DNA from: Alphaproteobacteria bacterium
GTDB lineage: Bacteria; Pseudomonadota; Alphaproteobacteria; Caulobacterales; Aquidulcibacteraceae
Assembly (NCBI GenBank): GCA_016124655.1
Contig: WGNI01000010.1
Location: 62,001-126,000, forward strand
DNA length: 64,000 nucleotides
Reading direction: 5' to 3'
Position numbers and translations under genes: made by a program. How positions within the stretch are numbered: position 1 is the stretch's first letter; every line of letters starts with the position of its first letter. Below, in pieces: positions 55,160-64,000 of the stretch. Below the pieces are notes generated by a model. It worked only from the letters and a program-made list of their open reading frames with translations. It ran no database searches and was not told where the DNA came from.

Positions 55160-55253
55160 ACTTATGTTCCTATTACGTTCAAGAACCGTCGCTGCGCAGG
55201 GTAGCTGACTCGCGCCCCAAGCATCGCCGATACACCACACTGAAAAAAGGGTT

Positions 55254-55281
55254 CTTGCGCGCTGGCCGCATGCCCCCATAT
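55254..55281 (+). promoter_or_regulatory. RpoH (sigma-32) promoter for dnaK
   Basis: CTTGCG at 55254-55259 and CCCCATAT at 55274-55281 are 14 bases apart. This is close to the heat-shock consensus CTTGAA-N13-14-CCCCATNT. It implies a dnaK leader of about 135 bases. No CIRCE is present, in line with RpoH rather than HrcA control. Confidence 0.72.
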
Positions 55282-55423
55282 CAGCCCGGAACGCGCCGAA
55301 TCGGGCACTGCTCGGCGGCGCACTTGGAGCCACCAGTTTAGGGACGCGCCAGCTGAGCGGACGCCGGGCATCGGGTCCATCCAGGCGGCCGCGCGTCGCC
55401 GCTGACAGACTGAGGACGAAGAC

Positions 55424-57337
55424 ATGAGCAAAGTGATCGGGATTGACCTGGGAACCACCAATTCCTGCGTGGCCATCATGGAAGGCGGTCAACCGAAAGT
55501 GCTGGAGAATGCCGAAGGCGCCCGCACGACCCCCTCGGTCGTGGCGTTCACCCAGGGCGGCGAACGCCTGATCGGCGTGCAGGCTGTGCGCCAGGCCGTG
55601 ACCAACGCGGAACACACCTATTACGCGGTGAAGCGCCTGATCGGGCGCACCTTCGACGATCCCATCACCAAGAAGGACGTCGATCTCGTCCCCTACAAGA
55701 TCGTGCGCGGGCCGAACGGCGACGCCTGGATTCAAGGCCGCGACAAGCAATACGCGCCGTCGGAAATCTCCGCCTTCGTGCTGCAGAAGATGAAGGAAAC
55801 CGCCGAAGCTTATCTCGGCGAGAAGGTCGAAAAGGCCGTCATCACCGTCCCCGCCTACTTCAACGACGCCCAGCGCCAGGCGACGAAAGACGCCGGCCGC
55901 ATCGCCGGCCTCGACGTGCTGCGCATCATCAACGAGCCGACCGCGGCCGCCCTCGCCTACGGCCTCGACAAGGCCGACAAGAACAAGACCATCGCCGTCT
56001 ATGACCTCGGCGGCGGCACCTTCGACATCTCGATCCTGGAAATCGGCGACGGCGTATTCGAAGTCCGCTCCACCAACGGCGACACCTTCCTCGGCGGCGA
56101 AGACTTCGACATCCGCATCATCAACTACCTCGCCGAAGAGTTCAAAAAGCAGAACGGCGTCGATCTGCGCCAGGACAAGCTGGCGCTGCAGCGGCTGAAG
56201 GAAGTCGCCGAGCAGGCCAAGAAGGAATTGTCCTCGCGCACGGATTACGACGTCAACGTGCCGTTCATCTCCATGGACGCGAACCGCAATCCCCTGCACC
56301 TCAACATGAAGATCACGCGCGCGAAGTTCGAATCGCTCGTCGAGGATCTCGTGCAGCGCACGCTCGAGCCGTGTCGCGCGGCGCTGAAGGACGCGGGCCT
56401 GAAAGCCTCCGACGTGCAGGAAGTCGTGCTCGTCGGCGGCATGACGCGCATGCCGAAAATTCAGCAGGTCGTGAAGGAATTCTTCGGCCGCGAACCGCAC
56501 AAGGGCGTCAACCCGGATGAAGTCGTCGCCGTCGGCGCAGCGATTCAGGCCGGCGTGCTGCAGGGCGACGTGAAGAACGTCGTGCTGCTCGACGTCACCC
56601 CGCTGTCCCTCGGCATCGAAACGCTCGGCGGCGTATTCACCCGCCTGATCGAGCGCAACACTACGATCCCCACGAAGAAGAGCCAAATCTTCTCCACCGC
56701 TGAGGACAACCAGCAGGCCGTCACCATTCGCGTCTTCCAGGGCGAGCGCGAAATGGCGGCCGATAATCGTCCCCTCGGCCAGTTCGACCTGATCGGCATT
56801 CCGCCCGCGCCGCGCGGCATGCCGCAGATCGAAGTGACCTTCGACATCGACGCCAACGGCATTGTTTCGGTCTCCGCCAAGGATAAGGCGACCAACAAAG
56901 AGCAATCCATGCGCATCCAGCCGTCCGGCGGGCTGGCGGAAGACGACATCAAGCGCATGGTCCGTGAAGCCGAAGAGCACGCCAGCGAAGACAAAGTCCG
57001 CCGCGAACTCGCTGAAGCCAAGAACCAGGGCGAAGCGCTCGCGCATGGCACGGAAAAGCAATTGGCCGAACACGGCGATAAGATCAGCGCAGCCGACAAA
57101 TCCGCCATCGAAAGCGCGATCGCCGATCTCCGCGCCGCGCTGGGTACGGAGAACGCATCCGATATCGCCGCCAAGACCCAAGCGCTCGTGCAGGCTTCGA
57201 TGAAAATCGGCGAAGCCATGTACGGCGCACAACAAGGCGGCGGCGGCGATGCGGGCGGCGCCTCTAGCGCGGCCGACGATTCCGTCGTCGACGCCGAATT
57301 TGAAGAAGTCGACGGCCAGAACAAGAAAAGCGCGTAA
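55424..57337 (+). CDS. dnaK: Chaperone DnaK (Hsp70)
   Basis: DnaK folds proteins in an ATP cycle with DnaJ and GrpE. The protein has 637 residues, the usual size. The ATPase domain has [29 protein letters not shown] and [14 protein letters not shown]. The linker [14 protein letters not shown] leads to the substrate domain. The C terminus [13 protein letters not shown] keeps the EEV-type ending plus a short tail. GAGGA lies seven bases before ATG 55424. Confidence 0.98.
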   Translation: MSKVIGIDLGTTNSCVAIMEGGQPKVLENAEGARTTPSVVAFTQGGERLIGVQAVRQAVTNAEHTYYAVKRLIGRTFDDPITKKDVDLVPYKIVRGPNGDAWIQGRDKQYAPSEISAFVLQKMKETAEAYLGEKVEKAVITVPAYFNDAQRQATKDAGRIAGLDVLRIINEPTAAALAYGLDKADKNKTIAVYDLGGGTFDISILEIGDGVFEVRSTNGDTFLGGEDFDIRIINYLAEEFKKQNGVDLRQDKLALQRLKEVAEQAKKELSSRTDYDVNVPFISMDANRNPLHLNMKITRAKFESLVEDLVQRTLEPCRAALKDAGLKASDVQEVVLVGGMTRMPKIQQVVKEFFGREPHKGVNPDEVVAVGAAIQAGVLQGDVKNVVLLDVTPLSLGIETLGGVFTRLIERNTTIPTKKSQIFSTAEDNQQAVTIRVFQGEREMAADNRPLGQFDLIGIPPAPRGMPQIEVTFDIDANGIVSVSAKDKATNKEQSMRIQPSGGLAEDDIKRMVREAEEHASEDKVRRELAEAKNQGEALAHGTEKQLAEHGDKISAADKSAIESAIADLRAALGTENASDIAAKTQALVQASMKIGEAMYGAQQGGGGDAGGASSAADDSVVDAEFEEVDGQNKKSA

Positions 57338-57384
57338 GCGATTAGGCAGGGGCGCCGCATGACGTCGAACGCGCTGCATTGTGT

Positions 57385-57448
57385 CCTCCCCCGCGAGGGG
57401 GAGGTGTCGGCCGCGAGGCCGGCGGAGGGGGCAGCGCCCTCCCCCTCC
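57385..57448. repeat. REP-like triple hairpin between dnaK and dnaJ
   Basis: Three stems follow each other: CCTCCCCC-GCGA-GGGGGAGG (57385-57404), CGGCC-GCGA-GGCCG (57408-57421) and GGAGGGGG with CCCCCTCC (57424-57448). The first two share a GCGA tetraloop. Such G/C palindromes are dispersed in many alphaproteobacterial genomes. They may stabilise dnaK mRNA or reduce read-through into dnaJ. Confidence 0.75.
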
Positions 57449-57510
57449 GGTTTTGCGTCGCTCAACTGCTGCCCCCTCAAGGGAGAGGCCGCGTCACAGA
57501 TCGCGACGCC

Positions 57511-58662
57511 ATGACGGACCGCGACTATTACGAAATCCTCGGCGTGGCGCGCGGCGCGGATGCAGCGGCGCTGAAGAGCGCCTATCGCAAGCTCGCCATG
57601 AAGCATCACCCGGATCAGAATCCGGGCTGCAAGGTCTCCGAAGACACCTTCAAGGAAATCAACGAAGCCTACGCGGTGCTGTCGGATCCCGAAAAGCGCG
57701 CGCAATATGATCGCTTCGGCAAGGCCGCGTTCCAGAATGGCGCCGGTCCCGGCGCGGGCCCGGGCTTCGCGGACTTCTCTGATCTCTTCAACGAAATTTT
57801 CGGCGGCGACCTCGGCGACATTTTCGGCCGCGCCGCCGGCGCCGGCCGTCCGCGCGGTCCCCAGCGCGGCCAGGATTTGCGCTACGATCTCGAGATCACG
57901 CTGGAGCAAGCCTTCACCGGTACGGAGCGCGAAGTCACCATCACCGCCGCCGCGTCGTGCGAGCAATGCTCCGGCACCGGATCGGAAGGCGCCGCCGCGC
58001 CGGAACACTGCCGCGTCTGCGGCGGCGCAGGGCAAGTGCGCGCCAGCCAGGGCATGTTTCGCGTCGTGCGCACCTGCAGCGCCTGCAACGGGCTTGGCCA
58101 GGTCATCAAGAATCCCTGCAAGGGCTGCGGCGGGCGCGGTCTCACGCCAAAGGACCGCACCTCACGCGTGAAAATCCCCGCCGGCGTGGAAGACGGCACC
58201 CGCATCCGTCTCTCCGGCGAAGGCGACGCAGGCTTGCGCGGCGGTCCGCCCGGCGATCTCTATCTCTTTCTCTCGGTGCGCCCGCACGACCTGTTCGAGC
58301 GCGAAGGCTCGGACCTGTTCTGCCGCGCGCCCGTGCCCATGACGACCGCGGCGCTCGGCGGCGATGTTGAAATTCCCACCATCGACGGCGTGCGCGCGAA
58401 GGTCACGATTCCCGCGGGCGCGCAGACCGGCCGCCGTTTCCGCCTCAAGGGCAAAGGCATGACCGCGCTACGCTCACGCGAACGCGGCGATCTTCATGTC
58501 GAAGTGTTCGTTGAAACGCCCGTCAATCTCTCGCCTAAGCAGCGCAAGCTTCTGGAAGAATTCGAACAGGGCTGCAGCGAAGACGCCCACCCGCAGAGCC
58601 AGGGCTTTTTCCAATCCGTGAAGCGCTTCTTCGAAGGCCGGCAAGAGCCGCCCGCGCACTAG
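57511..58662 (+). CDS. dnaJ: Chaperone DnaJ (Hsp40)
   Basis: DnaJ stimulates DnaK ATPase and holds unfolded clients. The protein has 383 residues. The J-domain (2-70) contains HHPDQN (HPD motif near 33-35). A Gly/Phe-rich region is at about 75-120. The zinc domain has four CxxCxGxG-type repeats ([24 protein letters not shown] and CKGCGGRG). C-terminal client-binding domains follow. ATG 57511 begins [12 protein letters not shown]. It shares the dnaK direction but is separated by 173 bases of REP-like sequence. Confidence 0.97.
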   Translation: MTDRDYYEILGVARGADAAALKSAYRKLAMKHHPDQNPGCKVSEDTFKEINEAYAVLSDPEKRAQYDRFGKAAFQNGAGPGAGPGFADFSDLFNEIFGGDLGDIFGRAAGAGRPRGPQRGQDLRYDLEITLEQAFTGTEREVTITAAASCEQCSGTGSEGAAAPEHCRVCGGAGQVRASQGMFRVVRTCSACNGLGQVIKNPCKGCGGRGLTPKDRTSRVKIPAGVEDGTRIRLSGEGDAGLRGGPPGDLYLFLSVRPHDLFEREGSDLFCRAPVPMTTAALGGDVEIPTIDGVRAKVTIPAGAQTGRRFRLKGKGMTALRSRERGDLHVEVFVETPVNLSPKQRKLLEEFEQGCSEDAHPQSQGFFQSVKRFFEGRQEPPAH

Positions 58663-58709
58663 AGCGCGTCCGCTAAAAGTGGGAACCGGTTCTGGCGAAA
58701 AGACGCGCG
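58660..58709. repeat. Palindromic element overlapping the dnaJ stop codon
   Basis: The element begins with the TAG stop of dnaJ (TAGAGCGCGTC) and ends GACGCGCG. The outer arms GCGCGTC/GACGCGC are perfect, and an inner AACCGGTT palindrome is present. A near-identical copy overlaps the dapB stop. It has no T-run, so it may act as a REP element or a factor-dependent end signal. Confidence 0.75.
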
Positions 58710-58757
58710 GCAACAAATCTTTCAGCGCCAGTCCCAACTCAGTTGAAATAAACGAAG

Positions 58758-59297
58758 CTAGCTCAGCTTGACTCGCCTGCGCCGCCACAGCGCAAACCCG
58801 ACAAACAGCAGCGCCGCAGCGCCCACGGCGATCGCCAGCGCATGCACCGCTTGCTCGCCCGCCGCCGCGCCGACGACCGCGACCAGCCCGAACGCCAGGC
58901 CGACATAAAGGATCGCGGACGCGACCAGATAACCGAGAAACGGCAGGAAGGGCGCGCCGAACAAACCAGCCGCAAGATACGCCGCGATCCGCGTGCCGGG
59001 AATGAAGCGCGCCGCAAACAGCGTCGCGCCCAACCGCGTCAGCACTTTTTCCTTCGCGGCGACCACGCCGGGTTTCTCCGCCCAGGCCCGGACCTTGCCA
59101 TGCGTCTGCGCCCAGCGGCCCGCCCAGTATTTCCACACATCGCTTGCGATCAGTCCCGCCACGACAGTCACAAATAAGCTCGCCGGATCAGCGCCGATCA
59201 TGCCGCTGGCCGATGCCGCTGCCGCGCCGCCGAACACCGCGGCGTCCTCCTGGATGAACGGCGCCAGGAACAAGGAGGCGTAGAGAGCGATCATCAT
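58758..59297 (-). CDS. DedA family (VTT domain) membrane protein
   Basis: The protein has 179 residues and about four to five hydrophobic segments. DedA landmarks are the acidic PFIQEDAAVFGG near residue 14 and LFAARFIPGTRIAAYLAAG near 94, with the Phe-x-Pro-Gly-x-Arg motif. DedA proteins are inner-membrane proteins tied to lipid carrier recycling and membrane potential. This is a short member, with a basic C terminus (RRRRVKLS). Two ATGs in tandem form the start. Confidence 0.85.
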   Translation of the reverse strand: MMIALYASLFLAPFIQEDAAVFGGAAAASASGMIGADPASLFVTVVAGLIASDVWKYWAGRWAQTHGKVRAWAEKPGVVAAKEKVLTRLGATLFAARFIPGTRIAAYLAAGLFGAPFLPFLGYLVASAILYVGLAFGLVAVVGAAAGEQAVHALAIAVGAAALLFVGFALWRRRRVKLS

Positions 59298-59457
59298 GGG
59301 CGTCAGTCCTGCGGGCGCCGGGCGCTTATATCAGAGTACGGCGGCGCACGCCGCCGCGTTGCGTACCCCTCAACAGCGTCACGGAGTTGACGAGCAGGGG
59401 CGCCTTGTTTGAATTCGCGCGGTTTTTGCGCCGCACGGCGCGCCGGTTCGAGGTGCG

Positions 59458-62148
59458 ATGCCGTTTGAGTATCTCATCATGGCGATCGCCGCGGTCGCGG
59501 TGTTCGGCGCGGTGGCGCTGCCGATCCTCGTTTGGGCGTCCATGCGCCGGACCGAGATGCTGCGCCGCGCCCTGAACGCGGCCATGACGCGCATCGACGT
59601 CCTGGAATCCTCCATCACTTCCGGCGAGCTGGAGGCCTTCCGCCACGGCCCCGCTATCTCCGCGTCGGCTTCACGCCGCCAGGTCGGCGAAGCCATCGAA
59701 GTCAAGGCGCTGCCCGACGCCGCGCCGCACCCCGAACCGGAGCCCACGCCGGTCGAGCCCGCGATCGTCACGCCGATCGAAGCCACGGCCGCGGCCCCTG
59801 CCGAGACGGTCGGAGCCGAGCCGCAATCCACCGTGCCGCCGAGCGCCGCGCCCTTGGTGGCGGCGCCGCTTTCCGTCGCCGCCGCCGCCGCGGCCTTGGC
59901 CGGCATTGCGCCCGGCGCGCTCGCCCCGCAAATCGGCGTTTCCCTCGCGCTCGCGGCAGGCGTGTCGAATTTCGGCGTCGCCGAATGGCTGCGCCGCCGC
60001 GGCGCCGTGCAGCCCTATGCCGGCGCGGTATTGAACGGCCTCGGCGTGCTGATCGTGATCGGCGCGCTGCGCTATGCGGTCGACCCCTTGGCCATCCTGC
60101 CGGCGCTGTTTGCGTTTGGCGTCAGCGCCGCAACCGCCGCCGCCGCGCTCGCGCTGTCGCTGCGCCACGGCGCGGCCCTGGCGCTGGTGGGCGTCGCCGC
60201 CGGCGCAGCCGCTCCCGCGCTCTTCGACCTGGGCGACAACGCCGTCCTGCTGCAGTCGAGCCTGCAGGTCGGCCTGCTCACCGGCGCGCTGATCCTGGCG
60301 CGGGCGCTGAACCGCCCGCCGCTCGCCTGGGCCGGCATGGCCGCGGCGCTCGGCTGGGCTGGCTGGCTGGCCTGGCGCGGCGGCGATGTCAGCGAGATCG
60401 TGGCCATCGGCGGTTTCGCCGCGGCCTTGGCGCTCTTGGGCCTCACCTACGCCAGCGACGCCGCGCATGACCCAACGCCGATGCCCCAGATCTGGGGCCC
60501 GCCCGGGCATTGGCGCGAGCCGCTCGCCGCCGGCCACGTCCTGGCGATCGGCGCGTGCCTGACCATGATCGTGTTGGTCTGGCGCAGCGACCAGGCCGTC
60601 AGCGCCGCCGCCGCCGCCATCCTGACCGTGATCGTCGCGTGCCTGATCGCTGCGTTGCTGCGCCCAGGCCTGGCCCTGATGCCGCTGGCCGCCGCCGCCG
60701 CAGGCGCGGCCGCGCTGACGCTCTGGCCCGAGACGCCGCAAACGCTGGTCAACGCGCCGACCGTGATCGTCGCCGCCGGCGCGCTGGCGTTCATCGCCAG
60801 CCTCGGCGGATGGCTCTTGGCGCTTCGGTCTGAAAACACCGACGCCGGCGCGGCGCTCGCGGCCTTCGGCCCGATCGCGGCCCTGGTCGCCGCGCGCATC
60901 CGCACCGGCGCGTTCGGCCCGGAGCTCTGGTGGATCGGCGCGGCGTTGACCGCGGCGATGCTGTCTGGCCTGGCCATGGCGCGCGCCCCGCGGGCGATGG
61001 CGGCCACGCTGCATCTGGCCGGCGCGCTCCTCGCTTTGGCGGCTGCGGTTTGGATCGCCGCGCCGCAACCCTGGACCACGCCGGCCTTGTGCGCAGCGAT
61101 CGTCGCCTTTGCCGGCGCAGACGCCCGCTTCGATCAGCGCGGCTTTCGCGCCGCCGCGGGCGCGCTCACGGCGGCGGTTCTCGCCCGCCTCGCCTTTCCC
61201 GAACCTGCCGCGCTCGCGCCGCTGCGCGACATCGGCTGGACCGCGCCCTCCGCGCCGCACGTCGCATTGGCAGCGACCATGTTCGCCGTCGCCGGCAGCC
61301 TGTTCGCATTTCGCCGCGAGCGCGCCTACGCCTTGGCGCCGCAGGGCATGATGGCCGCCGCCATCGCGCTCGTCTGCATCGCCATCGCACTGTGGATCCG
61401 TTCGGCGCTCGGACAATCGCAGGCGGCGCCGGTGTCCATCGCGCTGACCGAAATCGGTCTTTACGCCGGCGCGCTTCTGGTCGGCGCGATCGCGTTCTCC
61501 TGGCGCTTCGGCTCGCGCGCCACGCCGATTCCGTTCTGGGCCGAGACCGCCATGATTGTCGCCGCCGGCGTGCTGACGCTCATCATAGGCGGGGTCGTAC
61601 GCAATCCCTGGTGGGGCCTGGCCCCGGCGACGGTGCACGGCGGACCCGGCGTGAACGGCCTGTTGATCGCGTTCGGACTGCCCGCGCTGGGTTTCCTCGC
61701 CTACGGCTGGATGCGCGCGAAGCAGGGCTTCATGGTCCGCGCTGAACTCGCCGCCGGCGCCGGCGTCGCGCTGCTCTTGATGAACCTCACGCTGGAGCTG
61801 CGCCGCTTGTTCCACCGCGCGGACATGCACATCGCGCAATCGCTGCCGGTTGAAGGCTGGAGCATCACGCTCGCCTGGGTCGGTTTCGCCGGCGGCATGC
61901 TGGCGCTCGGCTTCGATGCGCAGGATCGCCGTCTGCGCACGCTGGCGCTCGCGGTAGCGCTCGCGGCCATCGTGAAATCGGCGGCGTTTGATCTCGATGA
62001 CTTTACCGGCCTTGCGCGCATCGCCATGCTGGGGCTCATCGCGGCGGCGATCGGCGGCCTTCTGGCCGCCTTCCGCAGGTTCGCGTGGAAAGGCGACGCT
62101 CCCAGGCCGCGCATGGCGATCGATCCCAACCTGATGCCGCCGCAATGA
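59458..62148 (+). CDS. DUF2339 family polytopic membrane protein
   Basis: The protein has 896 residues. One N-terminal span (about 5-27) precedes a cytoplasmic stretch with a short coiled segment and a Pro/Glu-rich linker (about 85-125). About 25 hydrophobic segments rich in Ala, Leu and Gly fill the rest. This is the DUF2339 pattern; the function is unknown, with a cell-envelope role suspected. It overlaps dapB as ATGA (62145-62148). The opposite strand has a long open frame that is only a GC-rich shadow. Confidence 0.85.
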   Translation: MPFEYLIMAIAAVAVFGAVALPILVWASMRRTEMLRRALNAAMTRIDVLESSITSGELEAFRHGPAISASASRRQVGEAIEVKALPDAAPHPEPEPTPVEPAIVTPIEATAAAPAETVGAEPQSTVPPSAAPLVAAPLSVAAAAAALAGIAPGALAPQIGVSLALAAGVSNFGVAEWLRRRGAVQPYAGAVLNGLGVLIVIGALRYAVDPLAILPALFAFGVSAATAAAALALSLRHGAALALVGVAAGAAAPALFDLGDNAVLLQSSLQVGLLTGALILARALNRPPLAWAGMAAALGWAGWLAWRGGDVSEIVAIGGFAAALALLGLTYASDAAHDPTPMPQIWGPPGHWREPLAAGHVLAIGACLTMIVLVWRSDQAVSAAAAAILTVIVACLIAALLRPGLALMPLAAAAAGAAALTLWPETPQTLVNAPTVIVAAGALAFIASLGGWLLALRSENTDAGAALAAFGPIAALVAARIRTGAFGPELWWIGAALTAAMLSGLAMARAPRAMAATLHLAGALLALAAAVWIAAPQPWTTPALCAAIVAFAGADARFDQRGFRAAAGALTAAVLARLAFPEPAALAPLRDIGWTAPSAPHVALAATMFAVAGSLFAFRRERAYALAPQGMMAAAIALVCIAIALWIRSALGQSQAAPVSIALTEIGLYAGALLVGAIAFSWRFGSRATPIPFWAETAMIVAAGVLTLIIGGVVRNPWWGLAPATVHGGPGVNGLLIAFGLPALGFLAYGWMRAKQGFMVRAELAAGAGVALLLMNLTLELRRLFHRADMHIAQSLPVEGWSITLAWVGFAGGMLALGFDAQDRRLRTLALAVALAAIVKSAAFDLDDFTGLARIAMLGLIAAAIGGLLAAFRRFAWKGDAPRPRMAIDPNLMPPQ

Positions 62149-62957
62149 CCTTGCGTCTGGCCATCGCCGGCGCCGAAGGGCGCATGGGCGCAGCCTTGAT
62201 CCGCGCCGCGCACGCCAGCGCCGATGCGCGCGTGGTCGGCGCCACCGAACGCCCCGGCTCGGCTGCCTTGGGCCAGGACGCAGGCGTGCTTGCGGGCCTG
62301 CACAAACCGCTCGGCGTCACGGTCCTGGCGTCCTGCGCCGATGCGGCTGCAAACGCCGACGCCTGGATCGATTTCACCACGCCGGACGCGACCATCGCAG
62401 CGCTCAAAGCGCTCAAAGGCGTGCGCGCGGCGATCATCGGCACCACCGGCTTCAACACGGCGGAACACCAAGACGTCATCCGCACGGCGGCCCAGCGGTT
62501 CGCGGTCGTGCGCAGCGGCAATTTCTCGCTCGGCGTCGCGATGCTGGCGGCGCTGACGCGCATCGCCGCCGCCCGCCTCGGCCCCGATTGGGACATCGAA
62601 ATCACCGAAGCGCATCACCGCCACAAGGTCGACGCGCCCTCCGGCACGGCCTTGATGTTGGGCGAAGCGGCAGCGCAAGGGCGCGCCGCGCCTTTGGAGC
62701 GCTTGGAGCTGCCCGCCCGCGACGGCGTGACCGGTCCGCGGCCCTCAGGCGGGATCGGCTTTTCGGTCATCCGCGGCGGCGGCATCGTCGGCGAGCATGA
62801 CGTCGCCTTCGCCGCCGAACGTGAAGTGCTGCGGCTTTCGCATCAGGCGCTGGACCGCGCGGTCTTCGCCGACGGCGCCTTGGAGGCCGCGCGCTGGGCG
62901 GTCAATCAGCCGCCCGGCCTCTACGCGATGGACGATGTTCTCGGGTTGAAAGCCTAG
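62145..62957 (+). CDS. dapB: 4-hydroxy-tetrahydrodipicolinate reductase
   Basis: DapB reduces the dihydrodipicolinate precursor in lysine and meso-diaminopimelate synthesis. The protein has 270 residues. The Rossmann loop LRLAIAGAEGRMGAALI is at the N terminus, DFTTPDATIAAL near 82, and IGTTGF near 105. The active-site EAHHRHKVDAPSGTA is near 157-171. Coupling to the DUF2339 gene by ATGA is notable, since diaminopimelate feeds cell-wall synthesis. A palindromic element overlaps its TAG stop. Confidence 0.96.
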   Translation: MTLRLAIAGAEGRMGAALIRAAHASADARVVGATERPGSAALGQDAGVLAGLHKPLGVTVLASCADAAANADAWIDFTTPDATIAALKALKGVRAAIIGTTGFNTAEHQDVIRTAAQRFAVVRSGNFSLGVAMLAALTRIAAARLGPDWDIEITEAHHRHKVDAPSGTALMLGEAAAQGRAAPLERLELPARDGVTGPRPSGGIGFSVIRGGGIVGEHDVAFAAEREVLRLSHQALDRAVFADGALEAARWAVNQPPGLYAMDDVLGLKA

Positions 62958-63004
62958 AGCGCGTCAGCCAAAAGTGGGAACCGGTTTTGGCGAGAAGACG
63001 CGCG
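62955..63004. repeat. Palindromic element overlapping the dapB stop codon
   Basis: This is a second copy of the element after dnaJ: TAGAGCGCGTC on the left, GACGCGCG on the right, with the core AAAAGTGGGAACCGGTT in common. Aligned by eye, the two copies differ at only a handful of positions over about 50 bases. Confidence 0.75.
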
Positions 63005-63054
63005 AAATCAGGGAAGCTACATCATGTCCCGCGTCGATTTCGAGCGGACATGAT

Positions 63055-63555
63055 CTAGGCTCGGGCGCCGCGCGCGGCCGCCAGCGCCTGTCGCACGGCG
63101 GCGGCGAAATCCGCCCGCTCCGGCGGCGAGAGAAATGCGCCGAGCCGCAATGCGCGTCCCGCCGATGCGATGCGCACCGCCCCGGAATCCTGCGACACCT
63201 GCGCCCACACCGGGCTGACCTGCCAATGATCGCCCGCGCCGAACGCCGGCGCCCGCGTCACCGTCACGCGCTGCGCGGAGATTCGCACGAACTCGCGCGT
63301 GCGGCCGGCTGCATAGTTCAACCGGAACGCCAGCCAGAACAGACCGACTTCCAGGATGATGAACCCGACCACCGGATACGCGCCCTGGCTCACGAACGCC
63401 GCAGCGAGCGCAACATCGACCACCGCCAGCGCTGCCAGGATGCGCCAAAAAAGCCGCTTGCTCAGGCTGCGATTGGGCGACAGCACCGCATCCATGAAAT
63501 AAGGACCGGAATCGCCGTCCGGTTTGGATGGAACGCGTTCCCAATGCGGCGTCAT
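63055..63555 (-). CDS. DUF2244 family membrane protein
   Basis: The protein has 166 residues. A short N-terminal part (PHWERVPSKPDGDSGPYFMD and AVLSPNRSLSKR) precedes two membrane spans (about 38-55 and 59-78). A cytoplasmic domain follows, with EFVRISAQRVTVTR and LGAFLSPPERADFAAAVRQAL. This is the DUF2244 pattern, often beside nth in alphaproteobacteria. ATG 63555 has no ribosome site and overlaps, by two bases, the first possible nth ATG on the other strand. The function is unknown. Confidence 0.82.
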   Translation of the reverse strand: MTPHWERVPSKPDGDSGPYFMDAVLSPNRSLSKRLFWRILAALAVVDVALAAAFVSQGAYPVVGFIILEVGLFWLAFRLNYAAGRTREFVRISAQRVTVTRAPAFGAGDHWQVSPVWAQVSQDSGAVRIASAGRALRLGAFLSPPERADFAAAVRQALAAARGARA

Positions 63556-64000
63556 GGCCAGAATGATGACAAAGCCCTCTCCCGCCGCCAAGCCTGCGCG
63601 GCGCCTCACGAAAGCGCACGCGGAAGCGCTGTTTGCGGTTCTGGCCAAGACGCGCCCCGATCCGCGCACCGAGCTGGATTACGCCAATCCCTTCACGCTG
63701 CTGGTTGCGGTGGTGTTGTCCGCGCAAGCCACGGATAAAGGCGTCAACAAGGCCACGCCCGCTCTGTTCGCCGCCGCCGATACGCCGCAGCGCATGGCCG
63801 ATCTCGGCGAAGAAAAAATCGCTGGCTTCATCAAGACCATCGGCTTGTGGCGCGCGAAAGCCAAGAATGTCGCAGCGCTCTCGCGCGTTTTGATCGAACG
63901 CCACGGCGGCCAGGTGCCGCGCGACCGCGATGCGCTGCAGGCGCTGCCCGGCGTCGGCCGCAAGACCGCCAATGTCGTGCTGGCCGAAGCCTTCGGCGAA
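63554..64000 (+). CDS. nth: Endonuclease III (partial, runs off the right edge)
   Basis: Nth is a DNA glycosylase/AP lyase for oxidised pyrimidines. About 149 residues are visible. They include the N-terminal helices (YANPFTLLVAVVLSAQATDK) and the helix-hairpin-helix LPGVGRKTANVVLAEAFGE with the catalytic Lys. The catalytic Asp and the Fe-S Cys residues lie beyond the edge. In-frame ATGs at 63554, 63563 and 63566 are all possible, and none has a clear ribosome site. Confidence 0.93.
   Translation, partial: MARMMTKPSPAAKPARRLTKAHAEALFAVLAKTRPDPRTELDYANPFTLLVAVVLSAQATDKGVNKATPALFAAADTPQRMADLGEEKIAGFIKTIGLWRAKAKNVAALSRVLIERHGGQVPRDRDALQALPGVGRKTANVVLAEAFGE

Noticed and set aside
54530..57379. 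A 949-codon open frame on the minus strand covering dnaK
   Set aside because: Only its last 209 codons match a family (AlkB). The rest mirrors dnaK codons in GC-rich antisense and contains no domain.
59671..62145. An 824-codon open frame antisense to the DUF2339 gene
   Set aside because: It is Arg/Gly/Gln-rich with no domain or hydrophobic pattern; the plus strand has clear membrane spans and couples to dapB.

Overview
The window is a GC-rich (high 60s percent) alphaproteobacterial chromosome segment, complete for about 60 protein genes and cut at both ends. Gene order is the best taxonomic clue. The minus-strand run tsaB-rimI-fur-miaB-phoH-ybeY-corC-lnt-XRE-metK, the trpS-murJ-glnD-mutS block, rsmI-yraN with an LpoA-like lipoprotein, hemW-rdgB, rph/hrcA-grpE and dnaK-dnaJ-dapB-nth are arrangements known from Caulobacterales and Rhizobiales. 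A Fur lacking the CxxC zinc motif agrees. A Caulobacterales/Hyphomonadaceae-like host is my inference. I see no tRNA, rRNA, CRISPR array, insertion sequence or prophage.

Layout. 1-1.6 kb: end of a membrane protein and a DUF885 lipoprotein peptidase. 1.6-12.4 kb: a long leftward cluster for SAM synthesis, lipoprotein acylation, magnesium/cobalt handling, ribosome and tRNA maturation, iron regulation and Fe-S delivery. 12.4-22.7 kb: an unknown membrane-anchored protein, a PCuAC-fold protein that has lost its copper ligands, then trpS, murJ, glnD and mutS. 22.8-34.7 kb: malic enzyme, an AmpG-type permease, a hybrid histidine kinase, comM, yraN, rsmI, the LpoA-like lipoprotein, hemW and rdgB. 34.8-44.6 kb: an accessory block sitting between rdgB and rph, which are usually neighbours. 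44.6-51.5 kb: rph, hrcA-grpE, a lower-GC NYN-domain gene, a thioredoxin-fold isomerase, a secreted protein with four PPC-like repeats and a glycosyltransferase. 51.5-64 kb: aldo/keto reductase, pyrE, alkB, dnaK-dnaJ, a DedA protein, a DUF2339 membrane protein, dapB, a DUF2244 protein and the start of nth.

The most interesting region is 35.7-44.1 kb. It holds mtnA, a zinc aldolase fused to a short-chain dehydrogenase, mtnP and, 4 kb on, apt. Together these could form a short route that takes methylthioadenosine or 5'-deoxyadenosine to adenine, dihydroxyacetone phosphate and a small aldehyde. The aldehyde would be processed by the fused dehydrogenase domain. An uncharacterised B12-type radical SAM gene lies in the same block, and such enzymes release 5'-deoxyadenosine. 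The window also holds metK, a methyltransferase, miaB, hemW and rsmI, so SAM production, SAM use and by-product recycling are all close by.

Non-coding signals include a strong heat-shock (RpoH) promoter before dnaK, GCGA-loop hairpins between dnaK and dnaJ, palindromic elements that overlap TAG stop codons, a LexA-like array of half-sites before comM, a structured leader before metK, and one clear intrinsic terminator at 50.7 kb. No stretch longer than 300 bases lacks a gene; the longest gap (about 260 bases) is the alkB/dnaK divergent promoter region.
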